NCBI GenBank assembly: GCA_946223075.1
Contig: CAMILZ010000008.1
Location: 10,441-74,440 of the forward strand
DNA length: 64,000 bases
Source of the DNA: an uncultured Dermabacteraceae bacterium
GTDB lineage: Bacteria; Actinomycetota; Actinomycetes; Actinomycetales; Dermabacteraceae
Reading direction: 5' to 3'
Part shown: positions 24,001 through 32,608 of the stretch, one piece after another
Layout of the letters: the number at the start of each line of letters is the position of its first letter
Numbering within the stretch: the first letter of the stretch is position 1
Made by a program: the position numbers and the translations under genes
The notes under the pieces: model-generated
What the model was told of the DNA's origin: nothing
Seen by the model: only the letters and a program-made list of their open reading frames with translations
Database searches by the model: none

Positions 24001-24414
24001 AACGCGGAGTGCGTGCTCGTGCACGAGATCGAGCGCGAACCCGTTGTAGGTCGCGACTCGCGGGGATTGCCCGCCAAGCTGCACGGTGCTTGCCGCGAGC
24101 GTCGCCGGCGGCTCAATCCCGGCCGGTTCCATCGCCGAGGCGAGGCTCGAGAGCCTTCGGTCAATGCGCTCGGCAAGCTCGTGCGCGGCCTTCTTCGTGA
24201 AGGTGAGCCCGAGCACATGGCGCGGCTCCACGAGTCCGTTCGCGATGAGCCACACGACTCTCGCGGACATCGTCTCGGTCTTCCCGCTCCCCGCCCCCGC
24301 AACAACGAGGGCCGGGGCGAGCGGTGCTTCGATCACCGCGACTTGTTCGGGGGTCGGTTCGGGCTGGCCGAGCAGGCGGGCGACCTCGCGCGCGCCAAAG
24401 CGCACCTCTCTCAC
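21100..24414 (-). CDS. adnB: AdnB: UvrD-like helicase with RecB-type nuclease, DNA double-strand break resection
   Basis: Subunit of the AdnAB heterodimer that unwinds and resects DNA ends. About 1104 residues (mycobacterial AdnB is about 1100). Walker A is GAGSGKTETM at 40-49, motif II VVLLDEFQDTSVAQL, motif V STVHAAKGLEWDHVAIA and motif VI YVALTRAKKSAL. The C-terminal PD-(D/E)XK nuclease shows SGVIDAVYRNPHSEGVWIVD then WKTG and QLTVYRLAWHQ. The annotated longer frame overlaps adnA; the GTG inside ATGTGA is preferred, with AGGAGG four bases upstream and a four-base overlap with the adnA stop. It converges on the phosphotransferase-like gene. Confidence 0.93.
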   Translation of the reverse strand: MREVRFGAREVARLLGQPEPTPEQVAVIEAPLAPALVVAGAGSGKTETMSARVVWLIANGLVEPRHVLGLTFTKKAAHELAERIDRRLSSLASAMEPAGIEPPATLAASTVQLGGQSPRVATYNGFALDLVHEHALRVGVDPDFTVLPPAAAWQIAYDLVESWHGELPFDHSSGTVASAVLSLSGALSDHLRTARDLDEYLREIEVETMNLPLQGEGGKKRTAPASVKRLWRVLEQRRALVPLLEAFAREKRERGAIDFSDQVSLAAAIAEASGEVREDARAQHRVVLLDEFQDTSVAQLQLLATLFGAGHATCAVGDPNQAIYGWRGASAASLSAFVERWGSEEQPVRQYTLSTSWRNDAALLAGANAISGPLAGSTAGVTVPTLAPRPGAGPGAITVAAHATEFDEARAIAEWISSIRAAHEAESEALDDNPPSFAVLVRSRSRIPTLQSALESAGLSVSVAGGDSLLAQREVSDVRSLLEVASDASRSDALVELLEGPRFHIAPADIAVLGAWRRVLERSEGGNMARTDPAAAFTLVDAVTSLPPSDFVSPSGGRLSALARERLTHLAQIVREVRAAQGLDIPDLVTVAVRALGVDIALESDPRRDDQHALANIERLRAHAASYARTASAPSLAAFLAHLDVSETEERGLEAAPTRASDPNVVVISTVHAAKGLEWDHVAIASLTEGSFPSYTRQSAAKPESAGEYPAPREPGWINELSLATIPVELRGDEEILAELRWAEAATQVDLDEKFEEFRLENGAESLREERRLMYVALTRAKKSALLTHAAWVEGATKPRRPSRFAKEIGALDGVKIVELEGEVGAENPLESAPRLASWPAEAHAREKDIEEAKAAVGTARESAADALAGDLGDLGNQGVADLALFTEAARHMIANRRAEHEARSVHVPARLSPSDLVALSGANALERVRELVRPMPRKPSVSARLGTRFHAWVEDTHAHGALLDVDDLSLDQDDDDTRESLQELRAKFERSVFAQMTPLALEVPVSLALEGAFLSGVIDAVYRNPHSEGVWIVDWKTGRVPSGEELARKALQLTVYRLAWHQRTGVPLEKIETKFHYVAAERTVDITEHPSEEQLGEMLAQLG

Positions 24415-27400
24415 ATGTCCTCCTGGAAGAGCGGGCACGACCGCTTCACGGGGCACACCGTGCAGTGTGGGTTGCGCACGAGGTTCACGCGCGCGGAACG
24501 CAAGCGCGCATCGATGTCGCGCACGAGCTTCTCGAACCATTCGGGGTCATCGCCCTCGCCGAGCGGCGGCTGGTGCCGAACCGCGGTCGACTTTGCGTCC
24601 GTGCCCACGTACACGAGGCTCGCCCCCTCGACGTTGTCTTCACCTTCGATCTGCGAAAGCGCGTACTGGTAGGCGGCGAGCTGCGGGTCGCGTTCGGCCT
24701 CTGCTTTCGACTTCGCGGTTCTCCCTGTCTTGTAATCCACGACCCTCACGCCGCCCGCGTCACGCTCGAGACGGTCGATCGAGCCGCGGATCTCGACGTT
24801 CTCGCCGAGCGTGGCCGAGAATCGTTTTTCGACCGCGTCGACTTCCGGATGCGCGCTTTGATAGGCGCCGAGCTTCTCGAGCATCTGAATGATGCGCGCA
24901 CGTTCGGCCCGCGTGCGCCAGTTCTGCTCCTCCACATTGCCTGCGGGCTGGGCCTTCTCGAACTCGGCCACGAGTTCAGCCGCACCGGCTCGCGGGTGGG
25001 CCTCGGCAAGCGCGTGTATCAGGGTGCCGACTTCCTGGGCCGCTCCCCCGGCGTTGCGCGCGCCAGCGCTCTCGAGCAGGAACGCGCGCGGGCACTGCGA
25101 AGCCGTTGCGAGGCTCGACGGGGAAAGGGTGAGCATGCCGCCAGCGGGGAGCGCGGGATCGGTCCGCGTGAGCGCCTGGTGGTACCACGTTTCGGGGTTC
25201 GCACTCTCAATTCCTTCGCGCTCGAGAGCAGCCAGGAGTGCGGCGACGTGGGCGCGTGTGGCGCTGCCCGGCGGCTCGGCGGGAAAAGCCCGGGCAAGGG
25301 CGGCAACGAGCTGGCGGGCTTCGGGGAACGGGCCGGGGCTTCGGCTTTCGAGGGCCGACGCCACCCAGCCGCGCGGCACACCTTCACCTTGCGCGGCGCT
25401 CTCGAGCACCCGGAATAGGCCTGATGGTGACGTGTCCTCGTTTTCCACCGCGGTGACGAGGATGCGTTTTCGCGCGCGTGAGAGTGCCGCGACCGCAAGC
25501 CGGATCTCGTCGTTGAGGTTCGCCCTTCGCCGAATCGCGCGCATTTCTGTGCGGTTCGGCGCGAGGCCGGGCTCGTCGAGGAGGAGCGCGAGGTCGGCGG
25601 CGCCGAGGATTCCCGAGCGAAGGCGAAGGTTCGGCCAAACACCTTCGTTGAGTCCCGCGAGGATCACGGTGTCGAAGCTCTCCCCCGCGACGGCGGCGGG
25701 GGTGAGCACGCGAACGATCCCGCCGACCCTCCCGCGAGCGCTGAGCGAATCTTCGGGAACGGCCTGGGATTCGATGTGTGCCATGAATACGGCGATGTCG
25801 TCGCCTCCGCGGCGTTCCTCATAGCGATCCGCGGCCGTAAAGAGTGCCCCGAGAGCATCGAGGCGTACGTTCGCGAGAGTCGCACGCGAGCGTGCCTGCA
25901 CGCTTGAAACCGAAGCGATTGCGTCATTTTGCCAACGGGACGCGAGGTGCGAGGCCTCCCACGCGGCCCAGAGCAGCGGGAGGATTCCGGCCCCGCGAGC
26001 GGCAGCGATGGCCTCGCGCATGCGGCGTAGGCGGCGAAGGGGCGATGTCACCGCGCGGAGATAGCGCTCCCTGCCGCTGGAGGCGCTTTCATTGCCGTTC
26101 GACGCGGGCGGCAGCGGCACGTCGGTGTCGTCAACAATCGCGAGAATCGCCGCGTCGCCGAGCGCGTGCGTACCGTGCGCAAGTGCCCAGCGTCGCAGTT
26201 CGCGCACCATGCCGTCGTCGATCCCGCCCCACGGTCCGCGCAGAATCTCCACGAGGCGCTCGGCGCGGAGCTGCTCGAGCCCAAGCCCCCACGCAAGGAT
26301 CGTGAAGAGGTCACGGATGACGGGTTCGTCCCTAAGCGGGGTTGCGCGAAGAGGAGCCTGGGCGTCGATGCCCACGCGCGTGAGGCGTTCCGCGAGGGCG
26401 CGTGCCGCCGAGGCGGACCGGCAGACGACGACGACGTCGTCGCGCGGCACATTGTGCACGGCGCCGAGGAGTCGAATCGCCGTGGCGATGTCGCGGGCTT
26501 CGCCCTCCTCGCTCGCGGCGACGGCGAGGGCAAAGGCCTCCGGTTCGCCCTCCTCGATCTCTCTTTTCCGCAGGGAACTCGGCGCCCCCTCGAGCGGAAG
26601 GCGCGAGGCAAGCGACGCGGCAACGCGCGCGAGAGCTGGGTCGTGGTCGAAGCTGACGTTGAGCGCGATGGACGCGCATTCGCGGTGGGCGAGCGCAGGC
26701 GAGTTCGCGATGCGCGAGGCCGCATCAGCCATGCCCCCGCGGAAACCCTCCACTGTCGCATCGGGGCTCGATGTCACGAGAACCTGCGAGGCGCGTGCCG
26801 CGAGCGCTTCAACGATTCGCACGCCGCTCGCGGTGTAGTCCTGCGCGTCGTCGACCGCGAAGAGATCGAGCGTCTCTCCTTCCTCCGCGAGGGCACACGC
26901 GCGCTCCACAAGCACGCCGGAGTCGAGTCGCGCGCCAGCATCGATCGCCATGGACCCTTCGAGCGCGAGCGAGTCGAGGTAGGACTCGAAAATCGGTGCG
27001 GCGGAGCGCCATTCCTCGCGTCCGTGCTCCGCGCCGAGGGCAGCGAGCCGAGCGGGCGTGATCCCGCGCTCGGTGCAGCGGCTCACGAGGTCGCGAAGCT
27101 CGGCCCGAAACCCCGCGAGCGGAATCGCAGCGGGGTCGATCGACTCGGGCCACGCCGCGGGGATCTCCGCGAGAAGTTCCTCGAGAAGCGCGTCCTGATC
27201 GGCGCCGGTCACGAGGCTCGGTTGCGCGTGCCCCTTGCGCGCCGCCTCTTCACTCACGAGGGCAAACGCGTACGCAAGAGGCGTCATAATCGTGGGGAGG
27301 TCAAGCTGCCCTTCATCGCCCGCACCGCGGGCAGCCATGGCCCGCCGCGAGAGCTCTTCGCGAAGGAGCCGGGCGCGCTCCCTCGTGGGGGCGAGGAGCA

Positions 27401-27626
27401 CGACCGAACGGGGCTCGGTACCCTCTCGCATCGCTGCCCATGCGGCGTGGGCACACAGGGAGGACTTCCCGCTTCTCGGTGGACCGTAGGCAAACGTCGG
27501 GCCTCCTCGCCCGACTAGCGCAAGCGCGTGCGCCTGCGCCACGCCCGGAGTCACGAGCGTGAAATCCGCGAGCTTCGCAGGGGACGAAAGTGGCGCAAGC
27601 CGCAGGCCCGCGGGCTTTTCCTGCAT
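24411..27626 (-). CDS. adnA: AdnA: helicase-like subunit with Fe-S nuclease domain
   Basis: Partner of AdnB, 1071 residues (mycobacterial AdnA about 1055). Near residue 48 there is a P-loop GPPRSGKSS; LDLFAVDDAQDYTASG is the motif II region. The C-terminal nuclease has DRLERDAGGVRVVDYKTGRT and QLAAYQYALSQI. One Cys (ASQCPRAFLLE, near 845) and a C-terminal CTVCPVKRSCPLF give the four Cys spacing of AddB-type 4Fe-4S nucleases. ATG has AAGGAGGGG five bases upstream. It is first in the adnA-adnB operon and divergent from a TetR gene. Confidence 0.92.
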   Translation of the reverse strand: MQEKPAGLRLAPLSSPAKLADFTLVTPGVAQAHALALVGRGGPTFAYGPPRSGKSSLCAHAAWAAMREGTEPRSVVLLAPTRERARLLREELSRRAMAARGAGDEGQLDLPTIMTPLAYAFALVSEEAARKGHAQPSLVTGADQDALLEELLAEIPAAWPESIDPAAIPLAGFRAELRDLVSRCTERGITPARLAALGAEHGREEWRSAAPIFESYLDSLALEGSMAIDAGARLDSGVLVERACALAEEGETLDLFAVDDAQDYTASGVRIVEALAARASQVLVTSSPDATVEGFRGGMADAASRIANSPALAHRECASIALNVSFDHDPALARVAASLASRLPLEGAPSSLRKREIEEGEPEAFALAVAASEEGEARDIATAIRLLGAVHNVPRDDVVVVCRSASAARALAERLTRVGIDAQAPLRATPLRDEPVIRDLFTILAWGLGLEQLRAERLVEILRGPWGGIDDGMVRELRRWALAHGTHALGDAAILAIVDDTDVPLPPASNGNESASSGRERYLRAVTSPLRRLRRMREAIAAARGAGILPLLWAAWEASHLASRWQNDAIASVSSVQARSRATLANVRLDALGALFTAADRYEERRGGDDIAVFMAHIESQAVPEDSLSARGRVGGIVRVLTPAAVAGESFDTVILAGLNEGVWPNLRLRSGILGAADLALLLDEPGLAPNRTEMRAIRRRANLNDEIRLAVAALSRARKRILVTAVENEDTSPSGLFRVLESAAQGEGVPRGWVASALESRSPGPFPEARQLVAALARAFPAEPPGSATRAHVAALLAALEREGIESANPETWYHQALTRTDPALPAGGMLTLSPSSLATASQCPRAFLLESAGARNAGGAAQEVGTLIHALAEAHPRAGAAELVAEFEKAQPAGNVEEQNWRTRAERARIIQMLEKLGAYQSAHPEVDAVEKRFSATLGENVEIRGSIDRLERDAGGVRVVDYKTGRTAKSKAEAERDPQLAAYQYALSQIEGEDNVEGASLVYVGTDAKSTAVRHQPPLGEGDDPEWFEKLVRDIDARLRSARVNLVRNPHCTVCPVKRSCPLFQEDM

Positions 27627-27764
27627 TCTTTCCCCTCCTTTGACTGACCTGATCTACGGTACGCGTGGAAATTTCACCCCATCGCGGGCCGCGGACAAAT
27701 AAACTACCCAGATAAGATCGCGTCGCATTGATCGCAAGCGCCAACCGAGCATTCAGGAGACACC

Positions 27765-28376
27765 ATGCGCCGCCGCCTCCCTCGCGCAGAACGCCGCGCC
27801 CAGCTTCTCGACGTCGCCACGTCATGTTTCGGTGAGCACGGATACCATCCCACCTCAATGGACGACATTGCGGAGGCCGCGGGCGTCACGAAGCCCGTGC
27901 TTTATCAGCACTTCGATTCTAAAGAAGATCTGTACATCGCCGTGATCGAGCAGATCGGCGAGGTTCTTCGCGACCGCATCGACGACTTCGCGTTCGAGGG
28001 CGCCACAACCAAGGATCGCGTGCGCGAAGGCATCGAAGTATTCTTCGGCGTGTTCGACGCTCGCTCAAGCATGCTCAAGCTCTTCTTCGGCAGCGAGTAC
28101 GTGACAGATCGCGTGCAAGAGGAAGTGACGCGCGCCACCTCGCGCGCCGCTGAATCGGTCGGTGCGCTCCTTGCTCGCGCTCGCGAGCTCTCCCCCGAGC
28201 AGGCCGTCGTTGTGGGGCGAACCTTCGTGACGTCCGTGCAAGCGATCGCGCGTGAAGCGGACGGCGCCTCGACCGAGCGCCGCGAAATGATGCTTTCATC
28301 ACTCGCGAATTTGCTCACGGGCGGCATCCGGGCATTCGAACCTCGCGACGAGGAGCTCACGAAAAATCCCGAGTAG
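27765..28376 (+). CDS. TetR/AcrR family transcriptional regulator
   Basis: 203 residues. The N-terminal helix-turn-helix is canonical (HPTSMDDIAEAAGVTKPVLY then QHFDSKEDLYIAVI), and the C-terminal ligand domain is divergent. ATG has AGGAG seven bases upstream. It faces adnA across 138 bp, and DUF3107 and the DEAD-box helicase follow on the same strand. A TetR gene beside DUF3107 and a helicase is common in actinobacteria. The operator and ligand are unknown; AdnAB is a possible target only by position. Confidence 0.9.
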   Translation: MRRRLPRAERRAQLLDVATSCFGEHGYHPTSMDDIAEAAGVTKPVLYQHFDSKEDLYIAVIEQIGEVLRDRIDDFAFEGATTKDRVREGIEVFFGVFDARSSMLKLFFGSEYVTDRVQEEVTRATSRAAESVGALLARARELSPEQAVVVGRTFVTSVQAIAREADGASTERREMMLSSLANLLTGGIRAFEPRDEELTKNPE

Positions 28377-28418
28377 GCGCTCTCAGCGAACGCTGCACGC
28401 TTTTTCTTCCGCGGTCGA

Positions 28419-28573
28419 TACACTGGGAGAAGTGTGCGCTGCGCGGCCAGCCCGCCGAGCGCCGCTGACCTTTTGCCGCGCCCCCGACCCTCGAAGCGAT
28501 ATCACCGAGGCTCGTGCGGTGTGTGCGGCTCGCAAACCGTGCGCCCAGTGCGCACATGAGAAAAGGACACCCC
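28419..28573 (+). promoter_or_regulatory. Putative promoter and structured leader of the DUF3107 gene
   Basis: TACACT (28419-28424) resembles the -10 hexamer used before other genes here, which would give a leader of about 140 bases. Within it, GTGCGC (28539-28544) pairs with GCGCAC (28550-28555), forming a hairpin just ahead of the AAAAGGAC ribosome site. No -35 element is convincing. Confidence 0.35.
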
Positions 28574-28795
28574 ATGGAAATTCGCATTGGCGTCACGCAT
28601 TCGTCGCGGGAACTGTCGCTCGAGACCGACATGAGCGCAGAGGATCTCTCCGCGCTCGTGGAGAAGGCCATCGCTGAGAGCTCGCTCCTCACGGTCAAGG
28701 ACACCAAGGGACGCACGGTTCTCGTGCCCGGGGCGCGCATCAACTACGTCGAGTACTCGACCGAAGAGCCGCGCCGCGTCGGATTCCTGGGCTAA
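28574..28795 (+). CDS. DUF3107 family small protein
   Basis: A 73-residue actinobacterial protein with the family features EIRIGVTHSSRELSLETDMS and VPGARINYVEYSTEEPRRVG ending in GFLG. Its function is unknown. The start at MEIRIGV follows AAAAGGAC at a suitable distance; the longer frame lacks a ribosome site. It is 19 bp upstream of the DEAD-box helicase and probably co-transcribed with it. Confidence 0.85.
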   Translation: MEIRIGVTHSSRELSLETDMSAEDLSALVEKAIAESSLLTVKDTKGRTVLVPGARINYVEYSTEEPRRVGFLG

Positions 28796-28814
28796 CGGAA
28801 AGTAGTACCGGAAC

Positions 28815-30308
28815 GTGACTGACAACCAGACTTTCGCCGACTTCGGCGTGCGCGAGGACATCGTCTCCTCGCTCGCCGAGAAAGGCATTACGACCCCCTT
28901 CCCGATCCAGGCCATGACCCTTCCGATCGCCCTCAAGGGCCGGGACATCATCGGCCAGGCGAAAACCGGCACGGGCAAAACGCTCGGCTTCGGCATTCCC
29001 GCCCTCGAAACGGTGGACAGCGAGATCGCCGAAACCGACTCGGCATTTGGCAAACCGCAGGCCCTCATCGTGGTGCCCACGCGTGAGCTCGCCGTCCAGG
29101 TGAGCACCGACATCCAGGCCGCGGGCAAGCGCGGCGGTGCGCGCGTGCTCACGGTCTACGGCGGCCGCTCGTATGAGCCGCAAATCGAGGCCCTCAACAA
29201 GGGCGTCGACATCGTCGTAGGCACTCCGGGTCGTCTCATCGACCTCATGCGCCAGAAGTATCTCGACCTCTCGCACGTGAAAGTCGCGGTTCTCGACGAG
29301 GCCGATGAGATGCTCGATCTCGGCTTCCTCGAGGACGTCGAAAAGATCCTCAAGGCCGCGCCTGCGAAGCGCCAGACCATGCTCTTCTCGGCTACGATGC
29401 CCGCGCAGATCATGGCGCTCGCGCGCCGCTTCATGACGCACCCCACCCATATTCGCGCCCACGATCCGGGCGACACGGCCCGCACGAAGGCCGACATCAC
29501 CCAGGTGGTGTACCGCGCGCATCAGCTCGACAAGATCGAAGTTCTCGCCCGCATTCTGCAGGCGGAGGGCCGCGGGCTCACGATCGTGTTCACGCGCACG
29601 AAGCGCGAGGCCGACCGTACCGCCCACGACCTCGAGTCGCGCGGATTCGCCGCTGCGCCCCTCCACGGTGACCTCGGCCAGGGCGCGCGCGAGCAGGCAC
29701 TGCGCGCGTTCCGCACGGGCAAGATCGACGTTTTGATCGCGACCGATGTCGCGGCGCGCGGCATCGACGTTGACGATGTCACCCACGTCATCAACTACAC
29801 GGCACCCGAGGACGACAAGACCTTCCTGCACCGCACGGGCCGCACGGGCCGCGCCGGCAAGCGCGGCACGGCCGTGACGTTCGTGGACTGGGAAGATCTC
29901 GCTCGCTGGGCGCTCATCGCCCGCCAGCTCGGTCTCGAATCGACCGAGGCACGCGAAACCTACTCCACCTCGCCGCACCTGTTCAGCGACCTCAACATTC
30001 CCGAGGGCGCGAAGGGCACGCTGCCGAAGGAGAAGCGCACTCGCGCGGGTCTCGATGCCGAAGAGATTGAAGATCTCGGCGGGCCCGATTCGCGTGAGCA
30101 TCGCGGCGCTCATGGCCGTGGCCGAAGCCGCGGGGACGGTCGCGGGCGCGGAAGTAGCCGTCGCGGCGGCCGCGGACACGGCCGAGGAAGCAAGGACACC
30201 GCCGAGAACGGTGCAAAGGCCGAGGGCGAGAAGACACCCAGGAAGCGCCGCCGCCGTTCGCGCACGCGCCGCGTCAACGGCAAGGTCGTCGAGCGCAAGA
30301 ACGACTAG
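28815..30308 (+). CDS. DEAD-box ATP-dependent RNA helicase
   Basis: Unwinds RNA in ribosome assembly or mRNA turnover. 497 residues. Motifs in order: Q motif (FADFGV with PFPIQAMTLP), motif I AKTGTGKT, Ia VVPTRELAVQV, Ib GTPGRL, II VLDEADEML, III FSATMP, IV IVFTRTK, V ATDVAARGIDVDDV and VI HRTGRTGRAG. The C-terminal 80 residues are Arg/Gly rich and very basic (GRGRSRGDGRGRGSSRRGG, then RKRRRRSRTRR), an RNA-binding tail like those of RhlE/DeaD types. The GTG start lies 19 bp after DUF3107. It converges on the membrane-protein gene. Confidence 0.93.
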   Translation: MTDNQTFADFGVREDIVSSLAEKGITTPFPIQAMTLPIALKGRDIIGQAKTGTGKTLGFGIPALETVDSEIAETDSAFGKPQALIVVPTRELAVQVSTDIQAAGKRGGARVLTVYGGRSYEPQIEALNKGVDIVVGTPGRLIDLMRQKYLDLSHVKVAVLDEADEMLDLGFLEDVEKILKAAPAKRQTMLFSATMPAQIMALARRFMTHPTHIRAHDPGDTARTKADITQVVYRAHQLDKIEVLARILQAEGRGLTIVFTRTKREADRTAHDLESRGFAAAPLHGDLGQGAREQALRAFRTGKIDVLIATDVAARGIDVDDVTHVINYTAPEDDKTFLHRTGRTGRAGKRGTAVTFVDWEDLARWALIARQLGLESTEARETYSTSPHLFSDLNIPEGAKGTLPKEKRTRAGLDAEEIEDLGGPDSREHRGAHGRGRSRGDGRGRGSSRRGGRGHGRGSKDTAENGAKAEGEKTPRKRRRRSRTRRVNGKVVERKND

Positions 30309-30328
30309 ACAACCTTTCGTTTTCGCGA

Positions 30329-31678
30329 TTAACCGCAGTTCGCAATCTCGGTGCGGTTACTCGCGAGCCACGCCGTAAACTCACTCGGATTGAGCGCGGC
30401 CCTCTCACGAGCTTCGGGGAGGGCCGCGTTCACGGCGTCAGTGTGCGGCACGATTGAGGCTGGAGCCGAATCAATCGCGTCGAGATCGATGGCGCCGCCC
30501 GTCGCAAGGTTCAGGAACGCGAGGTAGGCCGCGAGGTTTGTCGTGCTCGCTTTGGAGAAACCGCCGCACGGGGAGATGAATTGACTCATGCCGAGCGCAC
30601 CCGCCGTCTGCACGAGGTTCGGCCTGTTCGAGGGGAGCGCCTCACGGTCACTCGGGTCCACGAGAAGCGTCGCGGTCGACACGTCTGATTCGACGAAGCG
30701 GTGTGTTCCCACAACGCTCGGGATCATGTCGCTCGGGAGGAGTTCGACCCCGGGCGCGAGCTGCGAACGAAGCCTCGAGAGAGACGTGGCAAAGGGGCGA
30801 GGCGTGCACACCTTTGGATTTTCACCCGCGCAGCTCGCCTCGAACGCCGTCGCCACGGGCTGCACGCGCCCATCATTCGAGATTCCCCCCGCGAGCGCGA
30901 GTGCTGCCACGAGCACTCCCCCACTTGCCCACGCGAGCGAGCGCTCGCCGATCGCCGGCACGATAATGCCCACGCCGAGCCATAAAAGCGCGCGAAGCGC
31001 CGCACTCGTGAGCGTCGGCTCATAGAAGAACCACGGCGTGTCCACATACCCGCCGAGGGCCGGCAGTGCAGCGGACGCGCCAAATAGGAGCGTCCACCAG
31101 GCAAGAAGGTACGCGACGACACCTGCGGCCAAAATCGCGAGAGCGTTGGTGAGGAGCAGGGTAAGCACGGCGCCGCCGAGCGTGAGACTCGAGATGAACG
31201 CCCACGTGCCGATGCTCCACAGCACCCACAGGAGCACGTTGATGGCGTTGATATCGCCCACGCCCCACGAGACAAGGCTCAGCGCAAAGACGAGAAGCGT
31301 CGGGACGAAAGTAAAGAGTGCACCCCACAGGATCGACGCGATCACGAATGCCGGCGAGATTCGTCGGGAAACCCTGCCCGCTCCCCTCTCGAGCCAATTG
31401 CGTTTGTCTCGCTCTTCCTCTGCGGCGCGCTCGGCGAGGCTCCTCCACGCAAACACGAGTGCACCGGCCACGCTCGCGATGAGGCACGCAATGTTTTGCG
31501 TCGCGACGAAAGCGCTCGGTCCCCAGCCGATCCACACACCCGACGTCACCGCGAGGGCGAGAATGATCAGCGCGAAAGTGACGGCGGTGACCGGGATCGC
31601 CACCGTTGGCTTCCCAATGATCACCCGTGCCATTTCACGAAAATCATTCGTGCGCCGTGTGCGCTGAGAGCTCGCCAT
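30329..31678 (-). CDS. Polytopic membrane protein with extracellular C-terminal domain, unknown function
   Basis: I do not recognise this 449-residue protein. A basic N terminus is followed by about eight hydrophobic segments in residues 25-280 (for example IPVTAVTFALIILALAVTSG and ALLWLGVGIIVPAIGE). Then comes a soluble region of about 160 residues with Cys in SCAGENPKVCTPRPF, ISPCGGF and the final ANCG. An even number of Cys on a probably extracytoplasmic domain suggests disulphides. It begins six bases after the PHP gene stop on the same strand, so they form an operon. No enzyme motif is apparent. Confidence 0.6.
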   Translation of the reverse strand: MASSQRTRRTNDFREMARVIIGKPTVAIPVTAVTFALIILALAVTSGVWIGWGPSAFVATQNIACLIASVAGALVFAWRSLAERAAEEERDKRNWLERGAGRVSRRISPAFVIASILWGALFTFVPTLLVFALSLVSWGVGDINAINVLLWVLWSIGTWAFISSLTLGGAVLTLLLTNALAILAAGVVAYLLAWWTLLFGASAALPALGGYVDTPWFFYEPTLTSAALRALLWLGVGIIVPAIGERSLAWASGGVLVAALALAGGISNDGRVQPVATAFEASCAGENPKVCTPRPFATSLSRLRSQLAPGVELLPSDMIPSVVGTHRFVESDVSTATLLVDPSDREALPSNRPNLVQTAGALGMSQFISPCGGFSKASTTNLAAYLAFLNLATGGAIDLDAIDSAPASIVPHTDAVNAALPEARERAALNPSEFTAWLASNRTEIANCG

Positions 31679-31684
31679 TCCCCA

Positions 31685-32536
31685 TCACAGCCTTGCGGAC
31701 GTTGCCTCGAGGATGCGCTCAAGGTTTTCTTCGCTCGTGGTGTTCTCGCCGAGACGATTCGGTTTACCATTCCCGTGATAATCGCTTCCGCCCGTGACGA
31801 TCAGGTCCTTGTCACGCGCGATTTCCAGGAGCGCCGCGCGTTCGGCCTCGCCGTGTTCACGATGGAAAATTTCGAAGCCGTCGAGTCCGGATTCGACGAG
31901 TTCCAGGCAAGCGTCGGAACTGAGCCCTTTACCGCGCGTGCAGGTCATGAGGTGCGCACCCACCGCGAGCGCACCGGACTCGTGAATGCCGGCGATTGCT
32001 TCGGCTGCTTCGAGCGCGCGATAGGGCACGTAGTAGGGCGAGTGGGGCGCAAGCATGCGTGCAAAAGCCTCGGTGCGGTCCTTGACCACGCCGGCGTGCG
32101 TGAGGGCGTCGGCAATGTGGGGGCGTCCGACGCTTGCCACGCTCACACCGCGCCCACTCGCAATCTCGAGCACGGCTTCCCAGGAGATGGGGAAATCTTC
32201 GCTCAGGCGTTCGACGATGCGTTGGGCGCGCTTTTCGCGCGATTCCCTCACCTCGTCGAGCTTGCGTGCGAACGCGGAGCCGGCGGCGGGGGTATTTCCG
32301 AGGGCGAGGATGTGAATGCTGCGACCGTGGTGCTTCGCGGATACCTCCATGCCGGGGAGGAACCCGAGGCCCGCTCGTGCAGCCGCGTCGCGCGCTTCGG
32401 TGATGCCGCGGTCGGTGTCGTGGTCGGTGAGGGCGAGAACGTCGAGACCGGCGACACGGGCCTGTTCGATGAGGGCCGATGGTGTTTCCGTGCCGTCGGA
32501 CACTGCCGAGTGGGTATGAAGATCTATTGCGCGCAT
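31685..32536 (-). CDS. PHP-domain phosphoesterase (TrpH/RNase AM-like)
   Basis: About 283 residues of the PHP metal-dependent phosphoesterase fold. Metal ligands are visible: IDLHTHSAVSDG, LALTDHDTDRGI, GMEVSAKHHGRSIHILAL, HAGVVKDR, and the terminal GGSDYHGNGKPN. E. coli TrpH/RnaseAM homologues hydrolyse 3',5'-nucleotide bisphosphates and trim 5' RNA ends. Start ATG 32536 follows AGGAAG. It is divergent from pepP and forms a pair with the membrane protein downstream. Confidence 0.88.
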   Translation of the reverse strand: MRAIDLHTHSAVSDGTETPSALIEQARVAGLDVLALTDHDTDRGITEARDAAARAGLGFLPGMEVSAKHHGRSIHILALGNTPAAGSAFARKLDEVRESREKRAQRIVERLSEDFPISWEAVLEIASGRGVSVASVGRPHIADALTHAGVVKDRTEAFARMLAPHSPYYVPYRALEAAEAIAGIHESGALAVGAHLMTCTRGKGLSSDACLELVESGLDGFEIFHREHGEAERAALLEIARDKDLIVTGGSDYHGNGKPNRLGENTTSEENLERILEATSARL

Positions 32537-32608
32537 CGTTCTTCCTCTCACACCTCGCGTTTGGTGGCCAAGGTGGCCCTCTTGGCTCCCCCGTGAGAAT
32601 ATCGAAGG

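Noticed and set aside
18200..27600. Repeated short GCGAG/CTCGC strings through the helicase genes, looking like tandem repeats
   Set aside because: They follow from Ala/Arg/Glu codons in GC-rich genes and have no fixed period.
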